A stretch of DNA of 64,000 nt from Alistipes sp. (lineage in GTDB: Bacteria; Bacteroidota; Bacteroidia; Bacteroidales; Rikenellaceae), in NCBI GenBank assembly GCA_017629035.1, contig JAGBXX010000005.1, positions 1 through 64,000 on the forward strand, given 5' to 3'. Below the pieces are notes generated by a model. That model searched no databases. It saw nothing but the letters and a program-made list of their open reading frames with translations, and had not been told where the DNA came from. A program made the translations under genes and the position numbers. This document shows positions 1 to 7,001 of this stretch, piece after piece (position 1 is the stretch's first letter; every line of letters begins with the position of its first letter).

Positions 1-3
1 TAA

Positions 4-35
4 TTTGCCGTTATCGGCAAGAATTGCTATATTTG
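4..35 (+). promoter_or_regulatory. Bacteroidetes-type promoter of the fic gene
   Basis: TTTG at 4-7 and TATATTTG at 28-35 are separated by 20 bases, the Bacteroidetes -33/-7 arrangement. Transcription would start near 42, giving a leader of about 35 nt before the ATG at 76. Confidence 0.75.
5..20. promoter_or_regulatory. Palindromic putative operator at the fic promoter
   Basis: TTGCCG (5-10) and CGGCAA (15-20) flank TTAT, making a perfect inverted repeat that overlaps the -33 box. The bottom strand of this site reads TTGCCGATAA. Nine of those ten bases recur at 57-66 (TTGCCGATAG), just before the start codon. The layout suggests autoregulation by the helix-turn-helix domain of the encoded protein. 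That is an inference. Confidence 0.55.
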
Positions 36-75
36 CACAGAAAATCGGTCTAAAACTTGCCGATAGTCGTAGTGT

Positions 76-963
76 ATGAAGTATATTTCAGTTGCAGAGT
101 TTGCCTCAAAATTTGGCATTTCGGAGCGCACAGCGCGTAATTACTGCTCCCTCGGAAAGATTGAGGGTGCAACCCTCGTGGGTAAGACTTGGAACATTCC
201 TGTCGAGGCGGAGCTTCCTGGTAGAAAACCTCGCCAGCGTAAGGCGATGCCACTGCTCGTTGTTCTGCGCCAAGAGAAGGAGGCAAAACTAAAAGGCGGT
301 ATCTATCACAAGACGCAGATTGACCTCACCTACAACTCCAACCATATCGAAGGCAGCCGCCTAACGCACGACCAGACACGCTATATCTTCGAGACCAACA
401 CCATAGGTATTGAGGGCGAGAGTATTCGTGTGGATGATATCATCGAGACGACAAATCACTTCCGTTGCATCGATCTTATAATCGACCGAGCCGAGGAGAA
501 GCTGACCGAGAGTCTTATCAAGGAGCTGCATCTAATTCTCAAATCTGGCACTTCCGATAGTCGTAAGGATTGGTTTACCGTTGGCGACTATAAACGCCTA
601 CCTAACGAGGTGGGTGGCAACGAGACCACTGCACCCGAAGATGTGCATCGTGAGATGAAGGCTCTGCTCAAAGAGTACTACGGCAAGAAGCAAAAGTCGT
701 TTGAGGATATTATAGACCTGCATCAGCGCTTTGAGTCGATACACCCATTCCAGGATGGCAATGGTCGTGTCGGTCGTCTTGTGATGTTTAAGGAGTGCTT
801 GGCGAATGGTTATGTGCCATTCATCATCACCGAGGAACTCAAAATGTTCTACTATCGCGGATTGCGTGAGTGGAACAATGTGCGGGGTTATCTTCTCGAT
901 ACCTGCTTGGCTGCACAAGACAACTACAAGGCCGTACTCGACTATTTTAAGACTAGACACTAA
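76..963 (+). CDS. HTH-Fic domain protein (AMPylase-type)
   Basis: Fic proteins usually transfer AMP from ATP to a target hydroxyl. Residues 223-234 read HPFQDGNGRVGR, the complete Fic active-site motif with catalytic His223. Residues 88-93 (SNHIEG) match the (S/T)xxxE(G/N) inhibitory helix that occludes the ATP pocket, placed N-terminal to the Fic core (class II). Residues 1-42 form an excisionase/MerR-like DNA-binding segment (SVAEFASKFGISERTARNYC), so this is a DNA-binding Fic protein. Length (295 aa) is normal for that architecture. The ATG follows a clear promoter. No antitoxin-like partner gene adjoins it. The gene lies in an accessory stretch beside repeated hairpins and an AT-rich XRE gene, consistent with horizontal acquisition. 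The target is unknown. Confidence 0.9.
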   Translation: MKYISVAEFASKFGISERTARNYCSLGKIEGATLVGKTWNIPVEAELPGRKPRQRKAMPLLVVLRQEKEAKLKGGIYHKTQIDLTYNSNHIEGSRLTHDQTRYIFETNTIGIEGESIRVDDIIETTNHFRCIDLIIDRAEEKLTESLIKELHLILKSGTSDSRKDWFTVGDYKRLPNEVGGNETTAPEDVHREMKALLKEYYGKKQKSFEDIIDLHQRFESIHPFQDGNGRVGRLVMFKECLANGYVPFIITEELKMFYYRGLREWNNVRGYLLDTCLAAQDNYKAVLDYFKTRH

Positions 964-969
964 CAACCT

Positions 970-1027
970 TCACAGCTGCCGCCTATCCTCTTTACAGAAG
1001 CAAGTTCTGTAAATAAAAACTACTAAC
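970..1027 (+). repeat. Diverged partial copy (A) of the left-end hairpin element
   Basis: This segment follows the fic stop codon. It contains AGCTGCCGCCTAT (974-986), the hairpin ACAGAA/TTCTGT (994-1010) and AAACTACTAAC (1017-1027). The same order occurs at 1945-1984 and 2264-2310. There the hairpin arms are TCAGAA/TTCTGA, so the outer pair changed from A-T to T-A with pairing kept. Confidence 0.6.
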
Positions 1028-1221
1028 CCAAAGGGTGTATATCTTTAATGTATAACTCAACTATTACTTATAATCTTATAAAATTCTTAAGTTTTGATTT
1101 TGTGAGTTTTATCGTGAAAGGTGTTGGACAACATACGTACTATACTTTGTTCTGACTAAATAGAACAGTTTATAATTACGATATATATTATGAAACAAAT
1201 TTAATAAACTTACTATGGGAA
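1028..1221. other. AT-rich non-coding stretch between fic and the XRE gene
   Basis: No convincing gene is seen here. The sequence is strongly AT-rich. It holds one inverted repeat, TGTTCT (1148-1153) and AGAACA (1162-1167), separated by 8 bases, which could be a repressor half-site pair. The downstream XRE protein is the obvious candidate, but no second copy was found to support this. Confidence 0.4.
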
Positions 1222-1253
1222 TTTGCCTATAATTAACATTTATCCTATCTTTG
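1222..1253 (+). promoter_or_regulatory. Promoter of the XRE-type gene
   Basis: TTTG at 1222-1225 and TATCTTTG at 1246-1253 have 20-base spacing. The start codon is at 1278, a leader of about 18 nt. Confidence 0.75.
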
Positions 1254-1277
1254 TCATTGGCTAATTAATAATACATT

Positions 1278-1826
1278 ATGACGACACGTTTAATAGAATT
1301 AATAAATAGTGTAGCTGAAGGAAGTAAAGCTCAGTTTGCACGTATGATGGGATGGAAGCCTCAATACCTCAGTGGTATGTTGAATGGCCGAATTGGGTTA
1401 ACTCCAATTATTCGTATATTACAAGTGTTACCTAATCTTAACGCGAGGTGGCTATTATTAGGGGAAGGTAAAATGTTTAACTCTGATGAATGGATCGAAA
1501 TACAATCTATCGGTAACCCAATATTTTCTCAAAAAAAGGATTGTATACACACTTCGGAGTTAGTAGATCAATATGAGTCTGAAAAGAAAGATTTAATACC
1601 AGTAATTTCAGAGGCTAACGAAGATATACTAAAAACACCTCGTGAGAAGGAACGTAGTTTGATACATACTAAGATCTGCTCTAGATATAAGGAGTTAATG
1701 AAACAATTTCCTGGTGTGAAATCATATCGTTTAATGAAGGTTATAGCGACGGAGCATAGTAGAACAATTCCTAACATTCGTAAGATATTGATAGATTACG
1801 GATTATATTCCAATAAGCATTATTAG
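1278..1826 (+). CDS. XRE/phage-repressor-like DNA-binding protein
   Basis: A 182-residue protein whose first 65 residues resemble the helix-turn-helix domain of phage CI-type regulators. Visible features are an AQFARMMGWKPQYLS helix pair and an NLNARWLLLGEGKMF segment, a common end of such domains in Bacteroidetes. The remaining 115 residues are charged and I cannot assign them. No peptidase S24 Ser/Lys pair is evident, so a cleavable repressor is not supported. Codon use is far more AT-rich than in the housekeeping genes, and the gene is flanked by repeats, so recent transfer is likely. It could regulate a mobile element no longer present, or the neighbouring fic gene. Confidence 0.6.
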   Translation: MTTRLIELINSVAEGSKAQFARMMGWKPQYLSGMLNGRIGLTPIIRILQVLPNLNARWLLLGEGKMFNSDEWIEIQSIGNPIFSQKKDCIHTSELVDQYESEKKDLIPVISEANEDILKTPREKERSLIHTKICSRYKELMKQFPGVKSYRLMKVIATEHSRTIPNIRKILIDYGLYSNKHY

Positions 1827-1870
1827 CAAATTTCAAGCGCTCCTTATAGTCTGTACACCACGCCGACCAC

Positions 1871-1984
1871 TCTGCCACGCCGTTGGAGCAGTCAGCAGTT
1901 TTTTCAGAATATATAATAAAAAAGCAATAGGCGGGAGTCATCACGACTGCCGCCTATAACCTCAGAAATAAATTCTGAAAAACT
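1871..1984 (+). repeat. Left-end hairpin element, copy B
   Basis: It begins TCTGCCACGCCG and contains nested inverted repeats. The outer arms are 1897-1910 and 1972-1984. The inner long hairpin (1927-1957) has arms ATAGGCGG/CCGCCTAT and AGTC/GACT around ATCAC. A small TCAGAA/TTCTGA hairpin follows at 1962-1978. It is nearly identical to 2191-2307. Confidence 0.8.
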
Positions 1985-2190
1985 CTTTTATGTAGCGCAA
2001 GCGTAATACCTCTTACAAACTACTAACGTTCTTTGAAGTTTGCGTAGAGCAAGAGGAGTTTGGCAATGGTGCTGCCGTAGGCATCGGGTTGTGGTGTTGT
2101 GGCTGTGGGAGTTTACTCACTAATAGCTACAACATCACAACACGTATTATTGCATAGCAATATTCCATTGCCATGCTACTCGCAGATAAC
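1985..2190. other. Non-coding spacer between hairpin elements B and C
   Basis: No gene is seen. The AAACTACTAAC motif that ends the other copies is present at 2017-2027. An imperfect inverted repeat with 17-base arms (2088-2104 and 2125-2141, mostly GTTGTG/CACAAC) forms a long stem. Confidence 0.5.
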
Positions 2191-2310
2191 TCTGCCACGC
2201 CGTGAGAATCGTCAGTAGTTTTTTCAGAATTTTATAAAAAAAGCAATAGGCGGGAGTCATCACGACTGCCGCCTATAACCTCAGAAATAAATTCTGAAAA
2301 AACTACTAAC
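2191..2310 (+). repeat. Left-end hairpin element, copy C
   Basis: This is the best-preserved copy. A perfect 18-bp outer inverted repeat (2214-2231 with 2290-2307) encloses the ATAGGCGG/CCGCCTAT hairpin at 2246-2276, and the copy ends in AAACTACTAAC (2300-2310). The nested-palindrome design resembles a recombination site or a structured RNA. No transposase or integrase lies in the window. Confidence 0.8.
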
Positions 2311-2573
2311 CCAAACTTAAATAAATGAAGAAACCTAACTACGTGGCCGGGCCAGCGTAGCTATTCAAGGAGTGTGCAATCCTTGTGCCAAAATAACGCA
2401 GCGCAACACGGAAAAATTGTGTGGCAGGAGTTATTTGGGCCAAAAAGAGTATTTTTTTTGACTTTTGGGCGAAAAAAAGAAAAAGTGTGGTGCGCAATAC
2501 TCACAATACCCCAGTTGAAACCCCTTTAATCTCTTTCAATCCATTACTATCGTCGAATTGCCCCTTTCAGCCG
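2311..2573. other. Non-coding region upstream of glycerate kinase
   Basis: No credible gene. Two hairpins are visible: CAAGGA/TCCTTG near 2366-2384, and a longer imperfect one with AAATAAC/GTTATTT arms between about 2388 and 2439. A poly-T run and purine-rich tract follow at about 2452-2485. Confidence 0.4.
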
Positions 2574-2605
2574 TTTGCTTTATCACTATTTATTGCGTAA
2601 CTTTG
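2574..2605 (+). promoter_or_regulatory. Promoter of glycerate kinase
   Basis: TTTG at 2574-2577 and TAACTTTG at 2598-2605 with 20-base spacing. The ATG at 2620 follows within about 8 nt of the predicted start. Confidence 0.75.
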
Positions 2606-2619
2606 CAAAAAAGTGAGCT

Positions 2620-3768
2620 ATGGCACTACGTATACTTCTGGCGTTCGATAAGTTCAAGGGGTCGCTCACCTCGAGCGAGGCGGCCGAGGCCTTTGCCTTG
2701 GGCCTTAGGGATGTTGTGCCCAGTGTTGAGGTCGATGTTGCCGAGGTGTCGGATGGTGGCGATGGCCTTGTTTCGACACTTGCTAAGGCCCTGGAGGGTG
2801 TGGTGTGTCGTGCTACGGTCGCTGACCCACTCGGTCGCCCTCATGAGGCGCTATGGGCAACCATCGAGGGTGGAGCTACTGCCGTAATCGAGATGTCGGA
2901 GGCGGCGGGGCTGAGGCTGCTCGAGGAGAGTGAGTACAACCCTCTACGTACCTCGACCTATGGCGTTGGCGAGCTTATGCTCGGGGCGCTGGATAGGGGG
3001 TGCAGGAGGCTAATACTCGGCCTTGGAGGCAGTGCCACGAACGATGGTGGCATGGGTATGTTGCAGGCTCTGGGCGTGCGGTTCTTCGACGCTGAGGGGC
3101 GTCTGCTTGCGGCCTCGGGCGAGGCTATGTGCAGGGTTGCAACTATCGATATTAGTGGCCTTGATGCACGGCTCGAGGGGGTAGATATTGTCGTTGCCTC
3201 GGATGTCGACAACCCACTCTACGGCGAGCGTGGTGCAGCATACGTCTATGCGCCGCAGAAAGGGGCTACAAATCACGATGTAGAGCTGCTGGATGCGGGA
3301 CTCAGGCGATATCATGAGGCGGTGAGGAGTGCCGTGGGCGAGGACTATGCCACTCGGCCTGGTGCTGGTGCTGCGGGAGGTGTGGGCTATGGCCTAATGG
3401 CTCTGCTCGGTGCAAAGATGCGCTCGGGCGTGGAGCTGGTGATGGAGATGACTCGCTTTGTGGAGCGTGCCTCGAGGTGCGATATAATAGTCACGGGCGA
3501 GGGTAGGCTCGACAGGCAGACGCTCATGGGCAAGGCACCCTCGGGGGTGTTGAGCGTGGGTCGTAGGCTTGGTGTCGATGTCATTGCCGTGGGTGGCTCG
3601 GTTAGCGATGCGGAGGCACTTGTGGAGGGTGGCTTCAGTAGGGTATATGCCGCCACGCCCGAGGGTATGGCCCTACGTGAGGCGATGAAACGAGATACGG
3701 CACAGCAGAACCTCCGCCGCGTGGCACATGTTGTAGCTCGAGATATCTTAGCGCACGGAGCGTTGTAG
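2620..3768 (+). CDS. glxK: Glycerate kinase (GlxK/GarK family)
   Basis: Phosphorylates D-glycerate with ATP in the cytoplasm, feeding 2-phosphoglycerate (or 3-phosphoglycerate in some members) into glycolysis. At 382 residues it has the usual family length. Conserved segments are AFDKFKGSLTSSEAAEA at the N-terminus, SDGGDGL near residue 46, GLGGSATNDGGMGMLQALG near 134-152, GAGAAGGVGYGL near 248-259 and VTGEGRLDRQTLMGKAP near 291-307. The gene stands alone behind its own promoter. Its last 21 bases overlap the 3' end of the convergent aminopeptidase gene, so the two transcripts are antisense at their ends. Codon use is GC-rich, unlike the neighbouring island. Confidence 0.93.
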   Translation: MALRILLAFDKFKGSLTSSEAAEAFALGLRDVVPSVEVDVAEVSDGGDGLVSTLAKALEGVVCRATVADPLGRPHEALWATIEGGATAVIEMSEAAGLRLLEESEYNPLRTSTYGVGELMLGALDRGCRRLILGLGGSATNDGGMGMLQALGVRFFDAEGRLLAASGEAMCRVATIDISGLDARLEGVDIVVASDVDNPLYGERGAAYVYAPQKGATNHDVELLDAGLRRYHEAVRSAVGEDYATRPGAGAAGGVGYGLMALLGAKMRSGVELVMEMTRFVERASRCDIIVTGEGRLDRQTLMGKAPSGVLSVGRRLGVDVIAVGGSVSDAEALVEGGFSRVYAATPEGMALREAMKRDTAQQNLRRVAHVVARDILAHGAL

Positions 3769-6231
3769 CGGGTATGCCGCCTGCAAAATCTTGTTGAGCA
3801 TAAGTTGTGGATAGTCAGCATTTTCCTCGAGGAAGTGCTGCAATTTGTCGTGTGCCTCGGGGCTTCGATGTCCCGAGAGGAGTGCTCCTACCCAGTTGCG
3901 TGGGAAGAAGATGTCGCCTGTGCGCTGCACCTCGAGAAGCTCGTCAAGGCCTGGGCGTATGTACTCCACCGCCTCGAGGCCACGTAGTGGGTGGTTGAGG
4001 TAGGCAAGGGCCGAGGCTGCCCAGGGCTCTATGCGGCGGTTCTGGGGCTCGAGGAGTGAGCTAAAGAGTGCATCACGCTCGCTCTTTGAGGGGTGCACGG
4101 CACGTATGATATAGTCGAAGCGGCGCAGACGGTCGGGGTCGCTGATGCGGCTACGCTGCGTGGTGCAGATAGTGTCGTAGCGCTCTGGGTAGCGGAGTGC
4201 AAGCTCGTATGAAAGTGCCATGTAGTCGTTGACGTTGAGCAGAGGGTGGTTGGCCTCGTGCCAGATGTCGTAGAGTTCGGCAACAACGCTCTCATTGGTG
4301 GCTATCTGCATCAACATTCTTAGTATCTGCTGGCGGCAGGAGTTCAAAGAGTGGCTCTCGGCAAGCTCCATAAGAGCACGCTCCTCAACGTGGTGCTCAC
4401 CGCTCATGAGGGGCTCGGCGAGCTCGGCGACGATTGTCGAGGCTATGAGTGGGTTGCGCTCTGTGCTGAGGCCACGCAGTAGCGAGGTGAGTAGAGCGTC
4501 GGCAGTGATGTTGCCATGGAGGTAGTTCTCGTAGAGGTTCATGATTGTCGCCTGGCGTGCGGTGTCGCTCTCAATCTCGGGCCACTTGGCGGCAAGGCTC
4601 TCGAGGTCGCTCTCTGCGAGTAGGAAGAGGCCATAGCCACGGCCGCAGCTGTTGGCGATGATATACTCGGTGCCCTCGGGGAGAGAGTATGTCGTAGGCT
4701 TGCTCTCGACCATAACCTCGATGTCGTGCTTTGTGCCATTGGTAGTTACGGCAGTCACCGTGAAGCGCTGAGGCCAGCTTAGGCCACGGCCAAGAGGGTC
4801 GCTATCAGATACGGTGAGGGTGTTCTCGCTGCGAGAGAGTGAGATATGTGGCATTCCTGGCTCATTTACCCATACGTTGCTAAATGTGGCAAGGTCGGCG
4901 CTACATAGGCGGTCGAGGATGGCGATAAGGTCGTCCCACGTGGCGTTGCCGTAGGCGTAGGTGCGCAGGTACTCCTGTATGCCACGACGAAAGGCCTCCT
5001 CGCCCATGATTTCGTGGAGTTTCTCCATCACTATGGGCGCTTTGTTGTAGATTATCTGCCCGTAGATAAGTCCTGCATTACGCAGATTATCAAGCTCTTG
5101 GCGTATCGACGTGCTACCCGCAGTGCGGTCCTCGTTGAGTGCCGAGGCGGTGTAGGTCTTCAGGCGGTTGAGCGTGTGGTTGACCTCGGGGAAGAGGGGC
5201 TCGGCCATGCGTGCTGCGAAGTAGTTGGCAAAGACCTCCTTGGTCCACACGTCGTCAAACCAGCGCATCGTTACATAGTCGCCAAACCACATGTGCGCCG
5301 TCTCGTGGGCTATGAGCTGTATGCGTCGTAGCTCCTCGTCGGGTGTGGGGTTGTTGGAGAGGAACATCTGCGTGTCGTTATATAGCGTGGCTCCCGTGTG
5401 CTCCATGCCTCCATACTGGAAGCCGGGCAGGATGATAAGGTCGTACTTTGCAAAGGGATATTTGATGCCTGTGTACTCCTCGAGCCAGTCGAGCGACGAG
5501 GCCACCTGCTTGAATATGGTGTCGAGTTGCTCGAGGCGCTTGGGGTCGCTCTCACGGTAGTATGCCGAGAAGGTGTGGCGTGAGTCGGAGTAGGTGCGTT
5601 TCGATAGTTTACCTACGACAAACGAGAAGAGGTAGGTGCTCAGGGGCTCGGTGGGGTGGAACTCCACACGCTTGGTGCCCTCAACGCTCTTGGAGCTACG
5701 AATTGCCGTGTTCGACACCGCCTCCCACGCCTCGGGGAGCGTGAGCGAGAGGGTGTACGAGGCCTTCATGTCGGGCTGGTCGAACGAGGGGAAGAGGGTG
5801 CGTGCACGGTCGGGCACAAGCAGGGTGTAGAGATACTCCTCCTGGCGGTTTAGCGACTGGTCCGAGGCGGTGAAATCGACGGTGATAGAGTTCCTGCCAC
5901 GTGGGGCGTTGCGTAGTACGATATGCTCGTTTACTGCCTCATACTCAATGTTTTGACCGTTGAGTTTTACGCTATGTATGTTCTCGCTCTCACGGAAATC
6001 CATGACGATGTCCGAGCTATGCTCCAAGCTCAGTGCAATGGTCACACTGCCCTCCACCGCCTCGCTGCGCTTGTCGGGGATTACGAAGTGGAGCTCATAG
6101 CTGGGCTCCAGGTATGTAGCCTTGCGCCACTGGGCGAGTTCACGGCCTACGCCTGGGTCGAGGAGTGTGGTGGGTGTGGTGCTGCAGCCAATGCTTGCGA
6201 TGAGTGCAGCAAGGAGTAGTATCTTACGCAT
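3748..6231 (-). CDS. M1-family metallo-aminopeptidase, lipoprotein
   Basis: A gluzincin aminopeptidase releasing N-terminal residues from peptides. The zinc site HETAH is at residues 309-313, and Glu332 lies 18 residues further on. The exopeptidase motif reads GGMEH (274-278) instead of the usual GAMEN/GxMEN. A YGQIIYNKAPIVM segment downstream supplies the family's catalytic Tyr region. The N-terminus is a lipoprotein signal ending ASIGC (Cys16), so the enzyme is probably periplasmic or outer-membrane anchored. About 827 residues, with a helical C-terminal region. The reading frame stays open 34 codons further upstream through a 9-bp tandem repeat encoding MLL units. The -7 box at 6247-6254 lies inside that extension, which supports the ATG at 6231. 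It overlaps glxK convergently by 21 bp. Confidence 0.92.
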   Translation of the reverse strand: MRKILLLAALIASIGCSTTPTTLLDPGVGRELAQWRKATYLEPSYELHFVIPDKRSEAVEGSVTIALSLEHSSDIVMDFRESENIHSVKLNGQNIEYEAVNEHIVLRNAPRGRNSITVDFTASDQSLNRQEEYLYTLLVPDRARTLFPSFDQPDMKASYTLSLTLPEAWEAVSNTAIRSSKSVEGTKRVEFHPTEPLSTYLFSFVVGKLSKRTYSDSRHTFSAYYRESDPKRLEQLDTIFKQVASSLDWLEEYTGIKYPFAKYDLIILPGFQYGGMEHTGATLYNDTQMFLSNNPTPDEELRRIQLIAHETAHMWFGDYVTMRWFDDVWTKEVFANYFAARMAEPLFPEVNHTLNRLKTYTASALNEDRTAGSTSIRQELDNLRNAGLIYGQIIYNKAPIVMEKLHEIMGEEAFRRGIQEYLRTYAYGNATWDDLIAILDRLCSADLATFSNVWVNEPGMPHISLSRSENTLTVSDSDPLGRGLSWPQRFTVTAVTTNGTKHDIEVMVESKPTTYSLPEGTEYIIANSCGRGYGLFLLAESDLESLAAKWPEIESDTARQATIMNLYENYLHGNITADALLTSLLRGLSTERNPLIASTIVAELAEPLMSGEHHVEERALMELAESHSLNSCRQQILRMLMQIATNESVVAELYDIWHEANHPLLNVNDYMALSYELALRYPERYDTICTTQRSRISDPDRLRRFDYIIRAVHPSKSERDALFSSLLEPQNRRIEPWAASALAYLNHPLRGLEAVEYIRPGLDELLEVQRTGDIFFPRNWVGALLSGHRSPEAHDKLQHFLEENADYPQLMLNKILQAAYPLQRSVR

Positions 6232-6246
6232 GGTGTGCTCTTTTTG

Positions 6247-6254
6247 CAAAGATA
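6247..6254 (-). promoter_or_regulatory. Promoter -7 box of the M1 aminopeptidase gene
   Basis: TATCTTTG on the minus strand, about 16 nt upstream of the start at 6231. No TTTG is seen at the expected -33 position (about 6275). The tandem 9-bp array begins at 6281, directly behind it, so the array could be an activator-binding region. Confidence 0.6.
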
Positions 6255-6280
6255 CAAATTTTTTGCAAATAGTAGCACGT

Positions 6281-6334
6281 AGTAACATGAGTAACATGAG
6301 TAACATGAGTAACATCAGTAACACGAGTAACATG
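6281..6334. repeat. 9-bp tandem repeat, six units (left flank)
   Basis: Six contiguous units of AGTAACATG, with single changes in units four and five, are followed by a C-rich spacer (CCCCACACCCC) and three inverted TGTTACT units up to about 6370. The mirror-image arrangement is at 6821-6916. Confidence 0.9.
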
Positions 6335-6364
6335 TCCCCACACCCCTGTTACTGTGTTACTGTG

Positions 6365-6784
6365 TTACTATGAGTTATAATGAGTTAGAATGGGTTAATA
6401 TAGAAACCCATCGAAACTCATAGATACTCATTATATCCCATTGATATGTTACTATGAGTTATAATGAGTTAGAATGGGTTTCTATATTAACCCATCGGAA
6501 CTCATAGATACTCATCATATCCCACTGATATGATACTATGAGTTATAATGAGTTATAATGGGTTTCTATACTAACCTATCGAAACTCATAGATACTCATT
6601 GTATCCCACAGATATGTTACTATGAGTTATAATGAGTTAGAATGGGTTTCTATACTAACCCATCGAAACTCATAGATACTCATTATCTCCCACTGATATG
6701 TTATTATGAGTTATAATGAGTTGGAATGGGTTTCTATATTAACCCATCGGAACTCATAGATACTCATTGTATCCCATTGATATG
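6365..6784. repeat. Five tandem 84-bp palindromic repeat units
   Basis: Units start at 6365, 6449, 6533, 6617 and 6701, exactly 84 bp apart with a few substitutions. Within a unit, ATGAGTT/ATGAGTT/ATGGGTT heptamers recur every 10 bp, followed by the inverted forms AACCCAT/AACTCAT/TACTCAT, also 10 bp apart. Each unit is therefore an inverted repeat of helically phased sites and could also fold as a hairpin. There are no unique spacers, so it is not a CRISPR array. No ORF spans it. Confidence 0.93.
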
Positions 6785-6820
6785 ATAATATATATAACCC
6801 TGCGCTCAGCACTCGCTGAT

Positions 6821-6916
6821 AGTAACATGAGTAACAGAGTAACACAGTAACAGGGGTGTGGGTATATGTTACCGATGTTACTCTTGTTACTAATGTTACT
6901 CGTGTTACTCCTGTTA
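6821..6916. repeat. 8-9-bp tandem repeats (right flank, inverted copy of the left flank)
   Basis: AGTAACATG, AGTAACAG, AGTAACAC and AGTAACAG units are followed by the spacer GGGGTGTGGG and then five or six inverted (NN)TGTTACT units. About 39 bp of this region (6830-6868) is the near-perfect reverse complement of 6330-6372. Confidence 0.85.
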
Positions 6917-6924
6917 GCGCAGGC

Positions 6925-6955
6925 AAAACAAAAGCCACCCCAGCGTTGGGATGGC
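6925..6955 (-). terminator. Rho-independent terminator of the 7002-11524 lipoprotein operon
   Basis: On the minus strand the stem AGCCA-CCC/GGG-TGGCT is followed by TTTTGTTTT. It lies about 45 bp after the stop codon at 7002. Confidence 0.8.
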
Positions 6956-7001
6956 TCTTGCTATTGCGGTGGAGCTCACGTTAAGCTCCTTCGGTTTGAG
7001 C

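Noticed and set aside
1871..2310. Integron attC sites
   Set aside because: The nested hairpins look similar in plan, but no consensus GTTRRRY core sites are present and no integrase is in the window.
2325..2360. Eleven-codon ORF (MKKPNYVAGPA) as a leader peptide for glycerate kinase
   Set aside because: It lies upstream of the glxK promoter, so it cannot be on the same transcript, and it has no supporting signal.
6232..6333. N-terminal extension of the M1 aminopeptidase (MLLVLLMLL...)
   Set aside because: It is the translation of the 9-bp tandem repeat, and the -7 promoter box lies inside it. A normal lipoprotein signal starts at 6231.
6365..6784. Possible CRISPR array
   Set aside because: The repeat units are contiguous and contain no unique spacers, and no cas gene is near.
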